Source: Microbacterium halimionae | Lineage (GTDB): Bacteria > Actinomycetota > Actinomycetes > Actinomycetales > Microbacteriaceae | Direction: 5' to 3' | DNA length: 64,000 nucleotides | NCBI RefSeq assembly: GCF_011761265.1 | Contig: NZ_JAAOZB010000002.1 | Span: forward strand, 62,001 to 126,000 | In this document: piece by piece, positions 23,583 to 32,308 of the stretch | Layout: every line of letters begins with the position of its first letter | Numbering within the stretch: position 1 is the stretch's first letter | Made by a program: the position numbers and the translations under genes | The notes under the pieces: model-generated | Seen by the model: the letters and a program-made list of their open reading frames with translations, nothing else | What the model was told of the DNA's origin: nothing | The model's database searches: none

Positions 23583-24614
23583 TCAATGAACCTCTGCCGC
23601 GGCCTTTTCGATACGGCCGCGGGTGACGCGCTTGCGGAAGACCCAGTACGTCCAGCCCTGGTACAGCAGCACCAAGGGAAGAAAGATGAGGGCCGCCCAC
23701 GACATGATCGTGAGCGTGTAGTCGGTGCTCGAGGCGTTCTCAATCGTGAGGTTGAACGTCGGGTCGGTCGACGACGGCATGACGTTCGGGAAGAGCGAGA
23801 GCCACAGGGTCAGCACAGCGAACACGACGGTGAACGCACCAAATCCGAACGCCCAGCCTTCACGGTCACGCAGATTCGCGACGACCGATGCGATCAGTAG
23901 CACGGCCGCGAGGAGCGCACACACGATGGCGAGCCCGACGAGCGGTGCGCCACCGGTCCAGGCGCTCATGATCGTCCAGCCGAGGAAGACCGCGGCAACG
24001 ACAACCGTGAGAACACCCGAACGCACTGCGAGCTTTCGTGCGTCGGTGTGCACCTGACCGTCTGTTTTCAACGCGACAAAGTACACCCCATGCGTGAAGA
24101 ACAAGAGAAGAGTCGTGAGGCCACCGAGCAGGCCGTAGGGGTTGAGAAGCGTCAGTAGTGATCCCGTGAACTCGTGGCTGGCGTCGATCGGCACGCCCTG
24201 CACGATGTTGGCGAAGGCGACACCCCACAGGAATGCCGGGACGGCGGAGCCGATGACGATCATGCGGTCGAAATTGCGCTTCCATCGCACGCTGTCGCGC
24301 TGGTGACGGTATTCGAACGAGACGCCACGAAGGATCAGCGAGAGCAAGATCAGCAGAAGCGCCAAGTAGAACCCACTGAACAGGGTCGCGTACCACTCAG
24401 GGAAAGCCGCGAACAAACATGCGCCAGCGACGATGACCCAGGTCTCGTTGAGATCCCACACGGGGCCGATCGTGTTGATGATCTGACGGCGGCTGACGTC
24501 GTTCTTTCCGAGGAACGGCAGTGACATGCCGACTCCGAAGTCGAACCCGTCGAGCACGAAGTAGCCGACAAACAAGACGCCGACGATGAAGAACCAGAGG
24601 TATGCAAGATCCAT
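23583..24614 (-). CDS. cydB: Cytochrome bd ubiquinol/menaquinol oxidase subunit II
   Basis: 343-residue membrane subunit of the bd-type terminal oxidase, with eight to nine helices and the family start (L-W-F-F-I-V-G-V-L-F-V-G-Y-F-V-L-D-G-F-D-F-G-V-G, residues 6-29), followed by the N-x-I-G-P-V-W-D-L-N-E-T-W motif. Associates with CydA in the cytoplasmic membrane. It begins 11 bases after the cydA stop. Length and motifs are normal. Confidence 0.95.
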   Translation of the reverse strand: MDLAYLWFFIVGVLFVGYFVLDGFDFGVGMSLPFLGKNDVSRRQIINTIGPVWDLNETWVIVAGACLFAAFPEWYATLFSGFYLALLLILLSLILRGVSFEYRHQRDSVRWKRNFDRMIVIGSAVPAFLWGVAFANIVQGVPIDASHEFTGSLLTLLNPYGLLGGLTTLLLFFTHGVYFVALKTDGQVHTDARKLAVRSGVLTVVVAAVFLGWTIMSAWTGGAPLVGLAIVCALLAAVLLIASVVANLRDREGWAFGFGAFTVVFAVLTLWLSLFPNVMPSSTDPTFNLTIENASSTDYTLTIMSWAALIFLPLVLLYQGWTYWVFRKRVTRGRIEKAAAEVH

Positions 24615-24625
24615 GACTACAGCTC

Positions 24626-26071
24626 CTAGTAGACCGTCGTCGGGGTGTCTTCGAGCGCCGTGGGTTGATCGGGCTCGCTTCCAGGCTCAGGCAGGGGGTC
24701 GGGGCCCTTGTGAGCTGCCTTCATAATGAGCCCAATCTCCACGACCGCGAGTGCGGCGTAGATTGCGGTGAACGCAACCAGGGAGATCAGTACCGTCCAC
24801 CCGGGAACACTCGGTGACACGCCGTCTTCCGTGAGCATCAGGCCGAACACGATCCAGGGTTGACGGCCCATTTCGGTGAAGACCCAGCCGACGAGAATGG
24901 CTAGCAAGGATGCTGGCCATGCCCAGATCGCGGCACGCCACATCCAGGTTGCTGGCTCTTTCTTCGCGTTCTTGCGGGTGACCCAGAGGCCGACGACAGC
25001 GACGAGCGCTGCGATGCCGCCAAGGCCCATCATCCAGCGGAACGCCCAGTACGTGATCCACAGGGTCGGTGCGAAGTTGCCGCCGACCTGATCGGCGAAC
25101 TGGGGGAACATTTGGGTCGTGTACTGCATGTTGAGGTCGTTGATGCCCTCGACGCAGCCATCGAAAGTGTGCGTTGACAAGAACGACAGCAGATAGGGAA
25201 TGCGGATCGAGAAGAGTTCACTCGTGCCGTCGGGTGTGCCGAGCGTAAAGATCGAGAATGAGGCATCAGCGCCGCAGGCGGAGTTGAACATCGCTTCTGC
25301 GGCGGCCATCTTCATGGGTTGCGTCTGCACCATCACGAGGCCGAGCTGGTCACCCGAAAGGGCCGTGCCGATAAAGGCGACGATCATTCCCCAGAGGCCG
25401 TAGCGGAGCGCGCTGCGCATCATCTCGATGTTCTGACGGCGAAGGAGGTGCCAGGCGGCGATCGAGATGATGACACCTGCCGTCATCATGAACGCGGCAA
25501 AAAGTGTGTGGGGGAGAGCCGCGAGCGCGATCGGGTTAGTGAGCACCGCGAGGAAATCGTTCATCTCTGCCCGGTGGCCATCTGCCGACATTTGGTAGCC
25601 GACGGGGTTCTGCATGAATGCATTGGCGGCGAGGATGAAGTACGCCGAGAACCATGCCCCGACTGTTGCAATCCAGATGCTGGCGAGGTGGAGGCCCTTG
25701 GGGAGTTTGTCCCAGCCGAAAATCCACAGGCCGATGAACGTGGCCTCAAAGAAGAAAGCCAATAAGCCCTCGAAAGCGAGAGGTGCGCCGAAAACATCGC
25801 CGACGAATCGAGAGTATGACGACCAGTTCATGCCGAACTGGAATTCCTGCACGATTCCTGTCACGACGCCCATGGCGAAGTTGATGAGGAAGATCTTGCC
25901 GAAGAAGCGCGTGAGGTGAAGCCATTTGAGCTTCGCGGTGCGGAACCATGCGGTCTGGAAGATGGCGACGGTCAGTGCCATTCCCAGCGTCAATGGCACA
26001 AACAAGAAGTGGTACAGCGTGGTGAGACCGAACTGCCACCTCGCCAGTGCCAGCGGATCGAGAAAATCCAT
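24626..26071 (-). CDS. cydA: Cytochrome bd oxidase subunit I
   Basis: 481-residue haem-bearing subunit that oxidises quinol and reduces oxygen to water. Conserved haem ligands are identifiable: H21 (b595 side), H188 and M347 (b558), with the proton-channel glutamates E101 and E109 and the G-R-Q-P-W motif at 402-406. The Q-loop region is short, as in most actinobacterial bd oxidases. Start ATG 26071 has AAGGA seven bases upstream; the frame extends further to 26185 but through the intergenic operator. First gene of cydABDC, divergent from moaA. High-affinity oxidase, usually induced at low oxygen. Confidence 0.95.
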   Translation of the reverse strand: MDFLDPLALARWQFGLTTLYHFLFVPLTLGMALTVAIFQTAWFRTAKLKWLHLTRFFGKIFLINFAMGVVTGIVQEFQFGMNWSSYSRFVGDVFGAPLAFEGLLAFFFEATFIGLWIFGWDKLPKGLHLASIWIATVGAWFSAYFILAANAFMQNPVGYQMSADGHRAEMNDFLAVLTNPIALAALPHTLFAAFMMTAGVIISIAAWHLLRRQNIEMMRSALRYGLWGMIVAFIGTALSGDQLGLVMVQTQPMKMAAAEAMFNSACGADASFSIFTLGTPDGTSELFSIRIPYLLSFLSTHTFDGCVEGINDLNMQYTTQMFPQFADQVGGNFAPTLWITYWAFRWMMGLGGIAALVAVVGLWVTRKNAKKEPATWMWRAAIWAWPASLLAILVGWVFTEMGRQPWIVFGLMLTEDGVSPSVPGWTVLISLVAFTAIYAALAVVEIGLIMKAAHKGPDPLPEPGSEPDQPTALEDTPTTVY

Positions 26072-26171
26072 CAGTATTCCTTCCCCATCACACCGAATTT
26101 TGATCAACGGTACGCAGGATGCTCCAAGCGAAGTCGGGCGTCGGACCGTGAATAATCCGGCTCGGCTTCTT

Positions 26172-26186
26172 TGTGGTCTGACCACA
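26172..26186. promoter_or_regulatory. FadR/GntR-like palindromic operator between cydA and moaA
   Basis: TGTGGTCTGACCACA, a perfect 7-bp inverted repeat around one base, containing the TGGTNNNACCA core known for FadR-type GntR regulators. It lies 101 bases upstream of cydA and 50 upstream of moaA, just before the moaA -10 box. The same palindrome recurs at 58279-58293. No GntR gene is in the window, so the binding protein is unknown. Confidence 0.65.
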
Positions 26187-26203
26187 TGCGTCTCGCACCA
26201 GGT

Positions 26204-26235
26204 TACTCTGAAAATGTGACGAGGAGCAACGGGCG
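26204..26235 (+). promoter_or_regulatory. Candidate moaA -10 box and ribosome-binding site
   Basis: TACTCT at 26204-26209 is a plausible -10; transcription would start near 26216. AGGAG at 26222-26226 sits nine bases before the GTG start of moaA. Confidence 0.45.
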
Positions 26236-27321
26236 GTGACTTCAGTTCCGGTAACGATCGGGATGCCCCGGCTCGGCGCGCCCGAATCGCCCGATTTTTC
26301 TCTTCAAACCGGCCCGCTGCGTGACACTCACGGCCGGGTTCACCGTGACCTTCGTGTGTCGTTGACAGACCGCTGCTCGCTCCGCTGCACCTACTGCATG
26401 CCGGAGCAGGGCAATGAATGGTTGGCGCGGCAGAGCATTCTCGACCTCGACGAGATCGAGCGGGTAGCGCGTGTAGCCGCCGCCGCTGGAGTCACGACAT
26501 TCCGTCTCACCGGCGGTGAGCCCTTGCTGCGCAAAGACATCGTCGAGGTCGTGCGACGCTTGGCCCTCATCGAGAGCCCCGAGGGCCCAGTGCAGATCGC
26601 GATGACGACCAACGGCATCCGTCTGGGCGAGTACTTGCCCGATCTCATCGCTGCCGGCCTCAGCCGTGTAAATATCTCGATCGACACGATTCGTCGCGAG
26701 CGTTTTCACGAGCTCACGCGGCGCGACCGCCTTGACGACGTGCTCGAAGGCATTGCCGCCGCGGCCGCATCCGATCTTCGACCACTCAAACTCAACGCTG
26801 TCGCGATGCGCGGTGTAAACGACGATGAGCTCGTCGACCTGGTCGCGTTCGCGATCTCACAGAACGCGCAACTGCGATTTATCGAACAGATGCCGCTCGA
26901 CGCCGGACACACGTGGGACCGCACACAAATGGTGACGCGTGATGAGATTCTTTCAGCGCTCAGCGAGCGGTGGCAGCTGACTCCTGTGCCCGGGCGCGGG
27001 GGAGCGCCAGCCGAGCGCTGGACCCTCGACGGTGGCCACCACACGGTGGGCGTTATCGCCTCGGTGACCGCACCCTTCTGTGGTGACTGCGACAGACTGC
27101 GGTTGACGGCCGACGGCCAGTTGCGAAACTGTCTCTTTTCGACGACCGAGTACGACCTCATGCCGGTGCTGCGAGCTGATGGGGCCGACGCCGAAAACGA
27201 CATCGATGCCGGAATCGACCGGATGCTTCGCTCCTGCGTGCATGGAAAGCTTCCCGGTCACGCGATCAACGACCCCGGCTTCTTGCAACCAGCACGTGGG
27301 ATGAATGCGATTGGTGGCTGA
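26236..27321 (+). CDS. moaA: GTP 3',8-cyclase MoaA
   Basis: 361-residue radical-SAM enzyme that starts molybdenum-cofactor synthesis by converting GTP to 3',8-cyclo-GTP, the substrate of MoaC. The N-terminal SAM cluster is C47-x3-C51-x2-C54, the G-G-E-P motif is at 93-96, and the C-terminal cluster binding substrate is C282-x2-C285-x13-C299. The protein ends in the functional Gly-Gly. GTG 26236 has a good AGGAG. It is separate from the main Moco island but next to fdhD, and divergent from the bd oxidase, with which it shares the palindromic operator region. Confidence 0.95.
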   Translation: MTSVPVTIGMPRLGAPESPDFSLQTGPLRDTHGRVHRDLRVSLTDRCSLRCTYCMPEQGNEWLARQSILDLDEIERVARVAAAAGVTTFRLTGGEPLLRKDIVEVVRRLALIESPEGPVQIAMTTNGIRLGEYLPDLIAAGLSRVNISIDTIRRERFHELTRRDRLDDVLEGIAAAAASDLRPLKLNAVAMRGVNDDELVDLVAFAISQNAQLRFIEQMPLDAGHTWDRTQMVTRDEILSALSERWQLTPVPGRGGAPAERWTLDGGHHTVGVIASVTAPFCGDCDRLRLTADGQLRNCLFSTTEYDLMPVLRADGADAENDIDAGIDRMLRSCVHGKLPGHAINDPGFLQPARGMNAIGG

Positions 27322-27342
27322 ACGTCGGCCACACGCCAGGGA

Positions 27343-27354
27343 TAGCATGAGCGC
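27343..27354 (+). promoter_or_regulatory. Candidate -10 box for leaderless fdhD
   Basis: TAGCAT at 27343-27348, six bases, then ATG 27355; identical hexamer and spacing to the fdhF-like gene at 3238. Confidence 0.5.
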
Positions 27355-28212
27355 ATGGGGCGGATTACGGCACGCAAACCGGTGGTGAAAATCACCCTCG
27401 GCAACGAACCTCACCGCCGGGCCGATGTTCTTGCCGTAGAAGAGCCACTAGAAATTCGTGTGGGCGGCACTGCGCTCTCGGTGCAGATGAGAACCCCCGG
27501 TCATGATGTCGAACTCGCCGCGGGCTTTCTCGTGTCTGAGGGTGTGATTGCGGCCGGCCCGCAGTTCCACTCAGCTATCCACTGCGGCGGCCCGGGCACC
27601 GGCATCACGATCGACGGCAACACGTACAACGTGCTCGATGTGACGCTTGCACGCGGCGTCGAGGTTCCCAAAAGTGCGCTCGGCCGAAACTTCTACACAT
27701 CAAGTTCGTGCGGGGTGTGCGGCAAAGCGTCGCTTGAGGCAGTGGAGACGAGCTCGACGTACGACGTCGCGGCTGACCACACTGTGCTCGACGCGGAGCT
27801 GCTGACGACGTTTCCGGATCGACTTCGGGCAGAGCAAGAGATCTTCGAGAAGACCGGCGGGCTCCACGCGGCGGCTCTGTTCGATGCGGCAACGGGAGAA
27901 ATGCTTGTGCTCCGCGAAGACGTGGGTCGCCACAACGCCGTCGACAAGGTCATCGGGTGGGCGCTCGTGAGTGATCGCTTGCCCCTCTCTGGCACTGTGC
28001 TGCAGGTTTCTGGCCGCGCAAGCTTCGAGCTGGTGCAGAAAGCCGTGATGGCAGGCATCCCGATACTTGCCGCGGTTTCGGCGCCGTCGTCGCTCGCTGT
28101 CGAACTCGCCGTTGACCGCGGGCTCACTCTCGTGGGATTTTTGCGGGGCACCTCGATGAACGTGTACTCGCACGTCGAGCGCATCAGCGTAAAAGCCCCC
28201 GCACACCTCTGA
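27355..28212 (+). CDS. fdhD: Formate dehydrogenase accessory sulfurtransferase FdhD
   Basis: 285-residue chaperone that transfers sulfur to the molybdenum centre of formate-dehydrogenase-type enzymes. The L-A-x-G-F-L-V-S-E-G-V region, the essential C119-G-V-C122 loop (S-S-S-C-G-V-C-G-K), F-x-K-T-G-G-L-H-A-A-A-L-F, the E-D-V-G-R-H-N-A-V-D-K motif and S-G-R-A-S-F-E are all present. Its presence supports function of the FdhF-like enzyme at 3250. It lies 33 bases after moaA but appears to have its own promoter. Confidence 0.95.
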   Translation: MGRITARKPVVKITLGNEPHRRADVLAVEEPLEIRVGGTALSVQMRTPGHDVELAAGFLVSEGVIAAGPQFHSAIHCGGPGTGITIDGNTYNVLDVTLARGVEVPKSALGRNFYTSSSCGVCGKASLEAVETSSTYDVAADHTVLDAELLTTFPDRLRAEQEIFEKTGGLHAAALFDAATGEMLVLREDVGRHNAVDKVIGWALVSDRLPLSGTVLQVSGRASFELVQKAVMAGIPILAAVSAPSSLAVELAVDRGLTLVGFLRGTSMNVYSHVERISVKAPAHL

Positions 28213-28257
28213 CCGAACGACACACTCTTTACCTATACGCACACGCGAGGAGAAATT
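28210..28257 (+). promoter_or_regulatory. Candidate gnd promoter and strong ribosome-binding site
   Basis: TGACCG (28210-28215), 18 bases, TATACG (28234-28239), then AGGAG at 28248-28252 before ATG 28258. Unlike many neighbours this gene has a conventional leader. Confidence 0.4.
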
Positions 28258-29307
28258 ATGCAGCTGGGAATGATTGGACTTGGGCGCATGGGCGCCAACA
28301 TCGTGCGGCGCCTCATGCGCGCGGGACACGAATGCGTCGTCTTCGACGTGAATCCGGATGCCGTCAAAACCCTTGCCGACGAAGGTGCCATTGGGGCCTC
28401 GAGCATGGCAGACCTCGCCGCGAAGATGACAGGCCCTCGCGCGATCTGGCTCATGGTTCCGGCCGGCCTCACGGGCGCCGTGGTCGAAGAGTTGGCAGCA
28501 GCGCTCGACGCCGACGACATCATCATCGACGGTGGCAACTCGAACTATCGCGATGACGTCCGTCGCGCGGCAGCGCTAAAAGACCGTGGCATTCACTACG
28601 TCGACGCGGGAACAAGCGGTGGTGTTTTTGGTCTCGAACGCGGCTACTGCCTTATGGTGGGTGGCCCCGATGTGGCCTTTGCTCGTATCGAGCCGATTCT
28701 GGCAACGATCGCTCCCGGTGTCTCCGACATCGAGCGCACCCCGGGTCGCACCGGCGACTACACCGAAGAAGAGCTCGGGTACCTGCACTGTGGTCCTTCG
28801 GGTGCAGGGCACTTCGTCAAGATGGTGCACAACGGCATCGAGTACGGCATCATGGCCGCGCTCGCCGAGGGCCTCAACATTTTGAACAACGCGGATGCAG
28901 GTTTGCGCGATGCGAGCCACTCCGCTGAGGTTGCGCCGCTCGAAGAGCCGGAGTTCTACCAGTTCGATATCGACACGGGGAAGGTCGCCGAACTATGGCG
29001 GCGCGGATCGGTCATTTCGTCGTGGCTGCTTGACCTCACCGCCGCTGCGCTTGAGCAGAACCCCACGCTCGACGGACTAGCCGGTCGGGTGTCTGACTCC
29101 GGTGAAGGCCGTTGGACGGTGAAGGCTGCTGTCGACGTGGGCGTTCCGGCTCCGGTGCTTGCGGCATCGTTGTTCGAACGGTTTGCGTCACGCGGCGAAG
29201 ACCAGTTCGCCAACAAAGTGCTGTCGGCGATGCGCCTGCAGTTCGGTGGACACCAGGAACTACCCACGGGCGACATGCTCGAGGCAGGTAAGGGCGAAGA
29301 TCACTAA
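28258..29307 (+). CDS. gnd: 6-phosphogluconate dehydrogenase, decarboxylating (short, GntZ/YqeC type)
   Basis: 349-residue cytosolic enzyme converting 6-phosphogluconate to ribulose 5-phosphate and CO2. The Rossmann G-L-G-R-M-G at 7-12, [11 protein letters not shown] at about 94-104, the G-T-S-G-G substrate motif and the catalytic K-M-V-H-N-G-I-E-Y (lysine and glutamate) are clear. At this length and with D32-like acidic residue after the second strand (F-D-V-N-P) it belongs to the short, probably NAD-preferring class rather than the about 470-residue NADP class. Convergent with the cysteine-rich regulator. Confidence 0.93.
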   Translation: MQLGMIGLGRMGANIVRRLMRAGHECVVFDVNPDAVKTLADEGAIGASSMADLAAKMTGPRAIWLMVPAGLTGAVVEELAAALDADDIIIDGGNSNYRDDVRRAAALKDRGIHYVDAGTSGGVFGLERGYCLMVGGPDVAFARIEPILATIAPGVSDIERTPGRTGDYTEEELGYLHCGPSGAGHFVKMVHNGIEYGIMAALAEGLNILNNADAGLRDASHSAEVAPLEEPEFYQFDIDTGKVAELWRRGSVISSWLLDLTAAALEQNPTLDGLAGRVSDSGEGRWTVKAAVDVGVPAPVLAASLFERFASRGEDQFANKVLSAMRLQFGGHQELPTGDMLEAGKGEDH

Positions 29308-29331
29308 GCGCGGAGCGTTGTCCGCTGGCGC

Positions 29332-29943
29332 TCAGCTGCGACTTGACAGGTGCACAACGCACTCGGCCGGGTTGCAGCTGGGCGCCATTGCTTCGACACG
29401 TAGCGGGCCGCCGGCCTGAGCGAGCACGCCGTCCATAATGCCGAGATGCACCTGGCAGAGTGTGCCGCGGTGCTCGGGCAGGGTATCGGCGTGTGGGCAG
29501 GGCGAGAGGTCGACAGTGAGGTTGAGGTCGTCGACGACCGGGTCGAAACCGGCACCACCGAGGTCGTCAACGAGAGCATCTATCTGATGCATCGCGCTGG
29601 TTGAAAGATCACCGCAGTCAGTCCAGGGCATGACACGCCGCATGAGGTCGCCGCGGCGTGCGGCGTCTTCGGCGCGCTGTCGCGCAATCGGACTCTCGGT
29701 GCTGCCTTCGCCGTTCGCTGCGGCGTACAGCACGCGGGGTCGTCCTCGCGTCGTGCGCTGTTCGGTTTCTGCAACGGCATAGCCGCTTTCGATGAGTCGC
29801 TGCACGTGCTCGCGCACGGTGTTGGCGTGAAGATCGGTGGCCGCGCACAGTTCGGTAATCGATCGGCCAGGCCTCTGTTGCAGCTCGTTGAGGATCTGCA
29901 CGCGGGAGTAACTCGAGATCGCGCTGTAGCCGGGCCGGGTCAT
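29332..29943 (-). CDS. Winged-helix regulator with C-terminal cysteine cluster (SufR-like)
   Basis: 203-residue transcription factor. Residues about 8-75 form an ArsR/DeoR-type winged helix (S-Y-S-R-V-Q-I-L-N-E-L ... T-V-R-E-H-V-Q-R-L, then R-G-R-P-R-V-L-Y). The C-terminal part carries C149-x13-C163 with H166, then C190-x4-C195, resembling the Fe-S-binding half of SufR-family repressors. It may sense iron-sulfur or redox state. ATG 29943 is supported by GATAAT exactly six bases upstream; a longer start at 29988 would overlap the ClC gene. Targets are unknown; it is convergent with gnd and downstream of clc. Confidence 0.75.
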   Translation of the reverse strand: MTRPGYSAISSYSRVQILNELQQRPGRSITELCAATDLHANTVREHVQRLIESGYAVAETEQRTTRGRPRVLYAAANGEGSTESPIARQRAEDAARRGDLMRRVMPWTDCGDLSTSAMHQIDALVDDLGGAGFDPVVDDLNLTVDLSPCPHADTLPEHRGTLCQVHLGIMDGVLAQAGGPLRVEAMAPSCNPAECVVHLSSRS

Positions 29944-29955
29944 AGCTCTATTATC
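29944..29955 (-). promoter_or_regulatory. Candidate -10 box for the winged-helix regulator
   Basis: GATAAT (29955-29950 on the - strand), six bases, ATG 29943: leaderless layout inside the gap after clc. Confidence 0.45.
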
Positions 29956-29974
29956 GCGCGGGTTGTCGAACCAG

Positions 29975-31267
29975 TCACGGTTTGCCATCGATCATGAGGT
30001 GGCGAAGGCTTTCGTACACGGGCTTTGACCGGAGCGCGGTGGCCATGATGACGGCGGCCACTGCGGCAAGAATCATCGGGATGCTGGCGCTCGTGATTGC
30101 TGTCATCTCGATGATGAGTGCGATACCTGTCAGAGGCGCCCGCACAACAGCTGCGAACAGCGCGGACATCCCAACGACGGCCATCGTGATGGCGAAATCG
30201 CGGCTGCCGTTCGGCCCTAGGCCCGCTGTGAAACTCGGAACCAAGATGTCGACAAGACGGCTGAAGGCAAGGCCGAAAAGTGCGCCCAGTGCCAGCAGCG
30301 GGGCAAAAAGGCCCCCGGGCGTTCCTGCCGCGTACGACAGCGGTCCCGCGATGAAACGGATGACGATGTACATCACGAGCACCGGCAGTGCGATCGCGTG
30401 GCCGGTCAAAATCGCCTGTGTGAGAGCATCACCCCCGCCCACGGTCAGTGGGTCGAGAAAAAGCGCGCCCCCCACAATCGCTCCGATGCACGCGGCGCGC
30501 ACAGTGGCTGGAATCCGACGAAGCCGACGGGCGATATCGAGACAACCGATCACGAGAAAGCTGTACGCCGAACCGACGGCGCCAAGGAGCACACCGAATA
30601 TCAAGACGAGTGGCAACGCAAACAACGGAATGCTTGCGGGTTCCACAACCGTAAAGTCAGGGCGATCGCCCGTGATGAGACGCGCGCAGGCGACGGCTGC
30701 ACCAACGCTCGCGAGAGTTGCGACCACCGTTCGGAGTTGAATTCGCTTTGTCACTTCTTCGAAGACGAACAGCGCACCGCCGATCGGCGCATTGAACGCA
30801 ACCGCGAGCCCCGCACCCGAAAGTGCGGTCTGCACCACTCGAACGTCATCGCCGCTGCGCCGGGTAGCGCGACCAGCGGATGCCCCGATCGTCGCGGCCA
30901 TGTGCACGGTTGGGCCCTCGCGGCCAAGCACCAGGCCACCGCCGATGGCAAGTGTGCCCCCGATAAACCGCGCGGGTAGCACTCCGAGCGGAGGTGGTTC
31001 TGCCTCGCCGCGGACCACCGCCTCGACGTCTTGGATGCCACTCCCAGATGATCGCGGCGAGAGCCTCACGACAGCTGCGGCAGCTGCGGCAGCGAGTGCC
31101 GTGAGCAAAACCGGCACGACGAAGCCTCCGGGAGTCGCGTGCGCCCATTCTGAGATGGTCGCCCGCAGGCTGTCGGCGTGAAAGAGCACCCACCGGAATG
31201 CGCCGCCGACAAATCCGGCCGCGGCGCCCGCGATGAGAGCGATAACGCTCAGCCACAGCAGTCGCAT
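29975..31267 (-). CDS. ClC-family chloride channel/transporter
   Basis: 430-residue membrane protein of the ClC family with 10 or more hydrophobic segments. Selectivity-filter motifs are visible: G-S-G-I-Q-D-V-E, G-R-E-G-P-T-V-H and G-G-L-F-A-P-L-L. The gating glutamate (in G-R-E-G-P) is present, as is a glutamate in F-V-F-E-E-V, the place of the internal proton glutamate, so H+/Cl- exchange is possible. ATG 31267 is preceded by a GGGGG tract, and TACGAT at 31304-31299 could be its -10; an ATG at 31300 is less likely. Role: ion or pH balance. Confidence 0.88.
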   Translation of the reverse strand: MRLLWLSVIALIAGAAAGFVGGAFRWVLFHADSLRATISEWAHATPGGFVVPVLLTALAAAAAAAVVRLSPRSSGSGIQDVEAVVRGEAEPPPLGVLPARFIGGTLAIGGGLVLGREGPTVHMAATIGASAGRATRRSGDDVRVVQTALSGAGLAVAFNAPIGGALFVFEEVTKRIQLRTVVATLASVGAAVACARLITGDRPDFTVVEPASIPLFALPLVLIFGVLLGAVGSAYSFLVIGCLDIARRLRRIPATVRAACIGAIVGGALFLDPLTVGGGDALTQAILTGHAIALPVLVMYIVIRFIAGPLSYAAGTPGGLFAPLLALGALFGLAFSRLVDILVPSFTAGLGPNGSRDFAITMAVVGMSALFAAVVRAPLTGIALIIEMTAITSASIPMILAAVAAVIMATALRSKPVYESLRHLMIDGKP

Positions 31268-31333
31268 CACACCCCCAGATCGGCGAACTCTTCTTGTCAT
31301 CGTAGGGGCGTGCGGTCTTCTCCCTCTGCCGCA

Positions 31334-31357
31334 CATATTCTTACCGAGGAGGTACTC
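31334..31357 (+). promoter_or_regulatory. Candidate -10 box and strong RBS of the lipid-kinase gene
   Basis: CATATT at 31334-31339 and GAGGAGG at 31346-31352, five bases before ATG 31358. The site fixes this start against a 60-codon longer frame. Confidence 0.45.
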
Positions 31358-32299
31358 ATGACGAATTCGCGCATCGGCGTAGTGATCAACCCGAGCAAGT
31401 TGGACCGGGGCGACCTGGAAGACCTGATCACCAAGACGCTGAAGGCGGCTGGGAAGACTGACAGCGTCGACGTGCAGTGGTTCGAAACGACGGAAGATGA
31501 CCCGGGCCTTGGCCAGGGTCGGGAGGCAGTCGAAGCCGGGTGCGACCTTGTCATTGCCGCGGGCGGAGACGGCACTGTGCGTGCGGTTTCAGAAGCGCTC
31601 GCCGGTACCGGCGTGGAGCTCGGCATCGTTCCCCGCGGCACAGGCAACCTCTTCGCTCGAAATCTTGGTATCCCGCTCGTGAGTATGCGCGCCGCAGTAA
31701 AACGCGCCCTGACGGGTACTGCCTCAGACATCGACGTTGGCTGGGTCACTGTAGACGACAGCGGCAAACAAGAAGCGTTTGTCGTCATGGTGGGCTTCGG
31801 AATCGACGCTCAAATGCTCGCCGAGACCGACAGCGAGCTAAAGGCGAGAGCTGGATGGATGGCGTATGTCGAAGCCATGGGTCGTGCTGTTGCGGCATCC
31901 GCTTCAGTCGAGGCGACCCTCACGATCGACGGGGGAAAGCCAGAAAAGCTTCGCGCGCACACAGTGCTCGTGGGTAACTGCGGCATGATTCAGGGTGGCA
32001 TCACGCTCATGCCCGATGCAAAGCCCGACGATGGCCGTCTCGACATGATCGTGGTGAGCGCTGAAAACGGCATGCAGTGGATGGAGACGCTCCGCTCAGT
32101 CGTCTGGGACAACGGTCTGATCAAGCTCTTGATGCCCGGCGAAAACACGTCAAGCAACGGTTCGCTCCAGCACCGCACGGCGACATCCATGCGCCTCGAG
32201 TTACCATCGCCACAGCCGTTCGAAATCGACGGCGAAGAAGTCGGCGAGGTGGCCTGCTTCGAAGTCACTCTTCAGCCTGGCGCCCTGCGCGTGCGCTGA
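31358..32299 (+). CDS. Diacylglycerol/lipid kinase family protein
   Basis: 313-residue protein of the DAGK catalytic family (DgkB/YegS-like), which phosphorylates diacylglycerol or a related lipid with ATP. Visible: V-V-I-N-P-S-K at the start, G-G-D-G-T at 69-73, P-R-G-T-G-N-L-F-A-R-N at about 94-104, and the C-terminal E-I-D-G-E motif. Start ATG 31358 has a GAGGAGG. EamA follows after nine bases. Human-sphingosine-kinase-like activity is possible; substrate not determinable. Confidence 0.88.
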   Translation: MTNSRIGVVINPSKLDRGDLEDLITKTLKAAGKTDSVDVQWFETTEDDPGLGQGREAVEAGCDLVIAAGGDGTVRAVSEALAGTGVELGIVPRGTGNLFARNLGIPLVSMRAAVKRALTGTASDIDVGWVTVDDSGKQEAFVVMVGFGIDAQMLAETDSELKARAGWMAYVEAMGRAVAASASVEATLTIDGGKPEKLRAHTVLVGNCGMIQGGITLMPDAKPDDGRLDMIVVSAENGMQWMETLRSVVWDNGLIKLLMPGENTSSNGSLQHRTATSMRLELPSPQPFEIDGEEVGEVACFEVTLQPGALRVR

Positions 32300-32308
32300 A
32301 ACTCGCTC

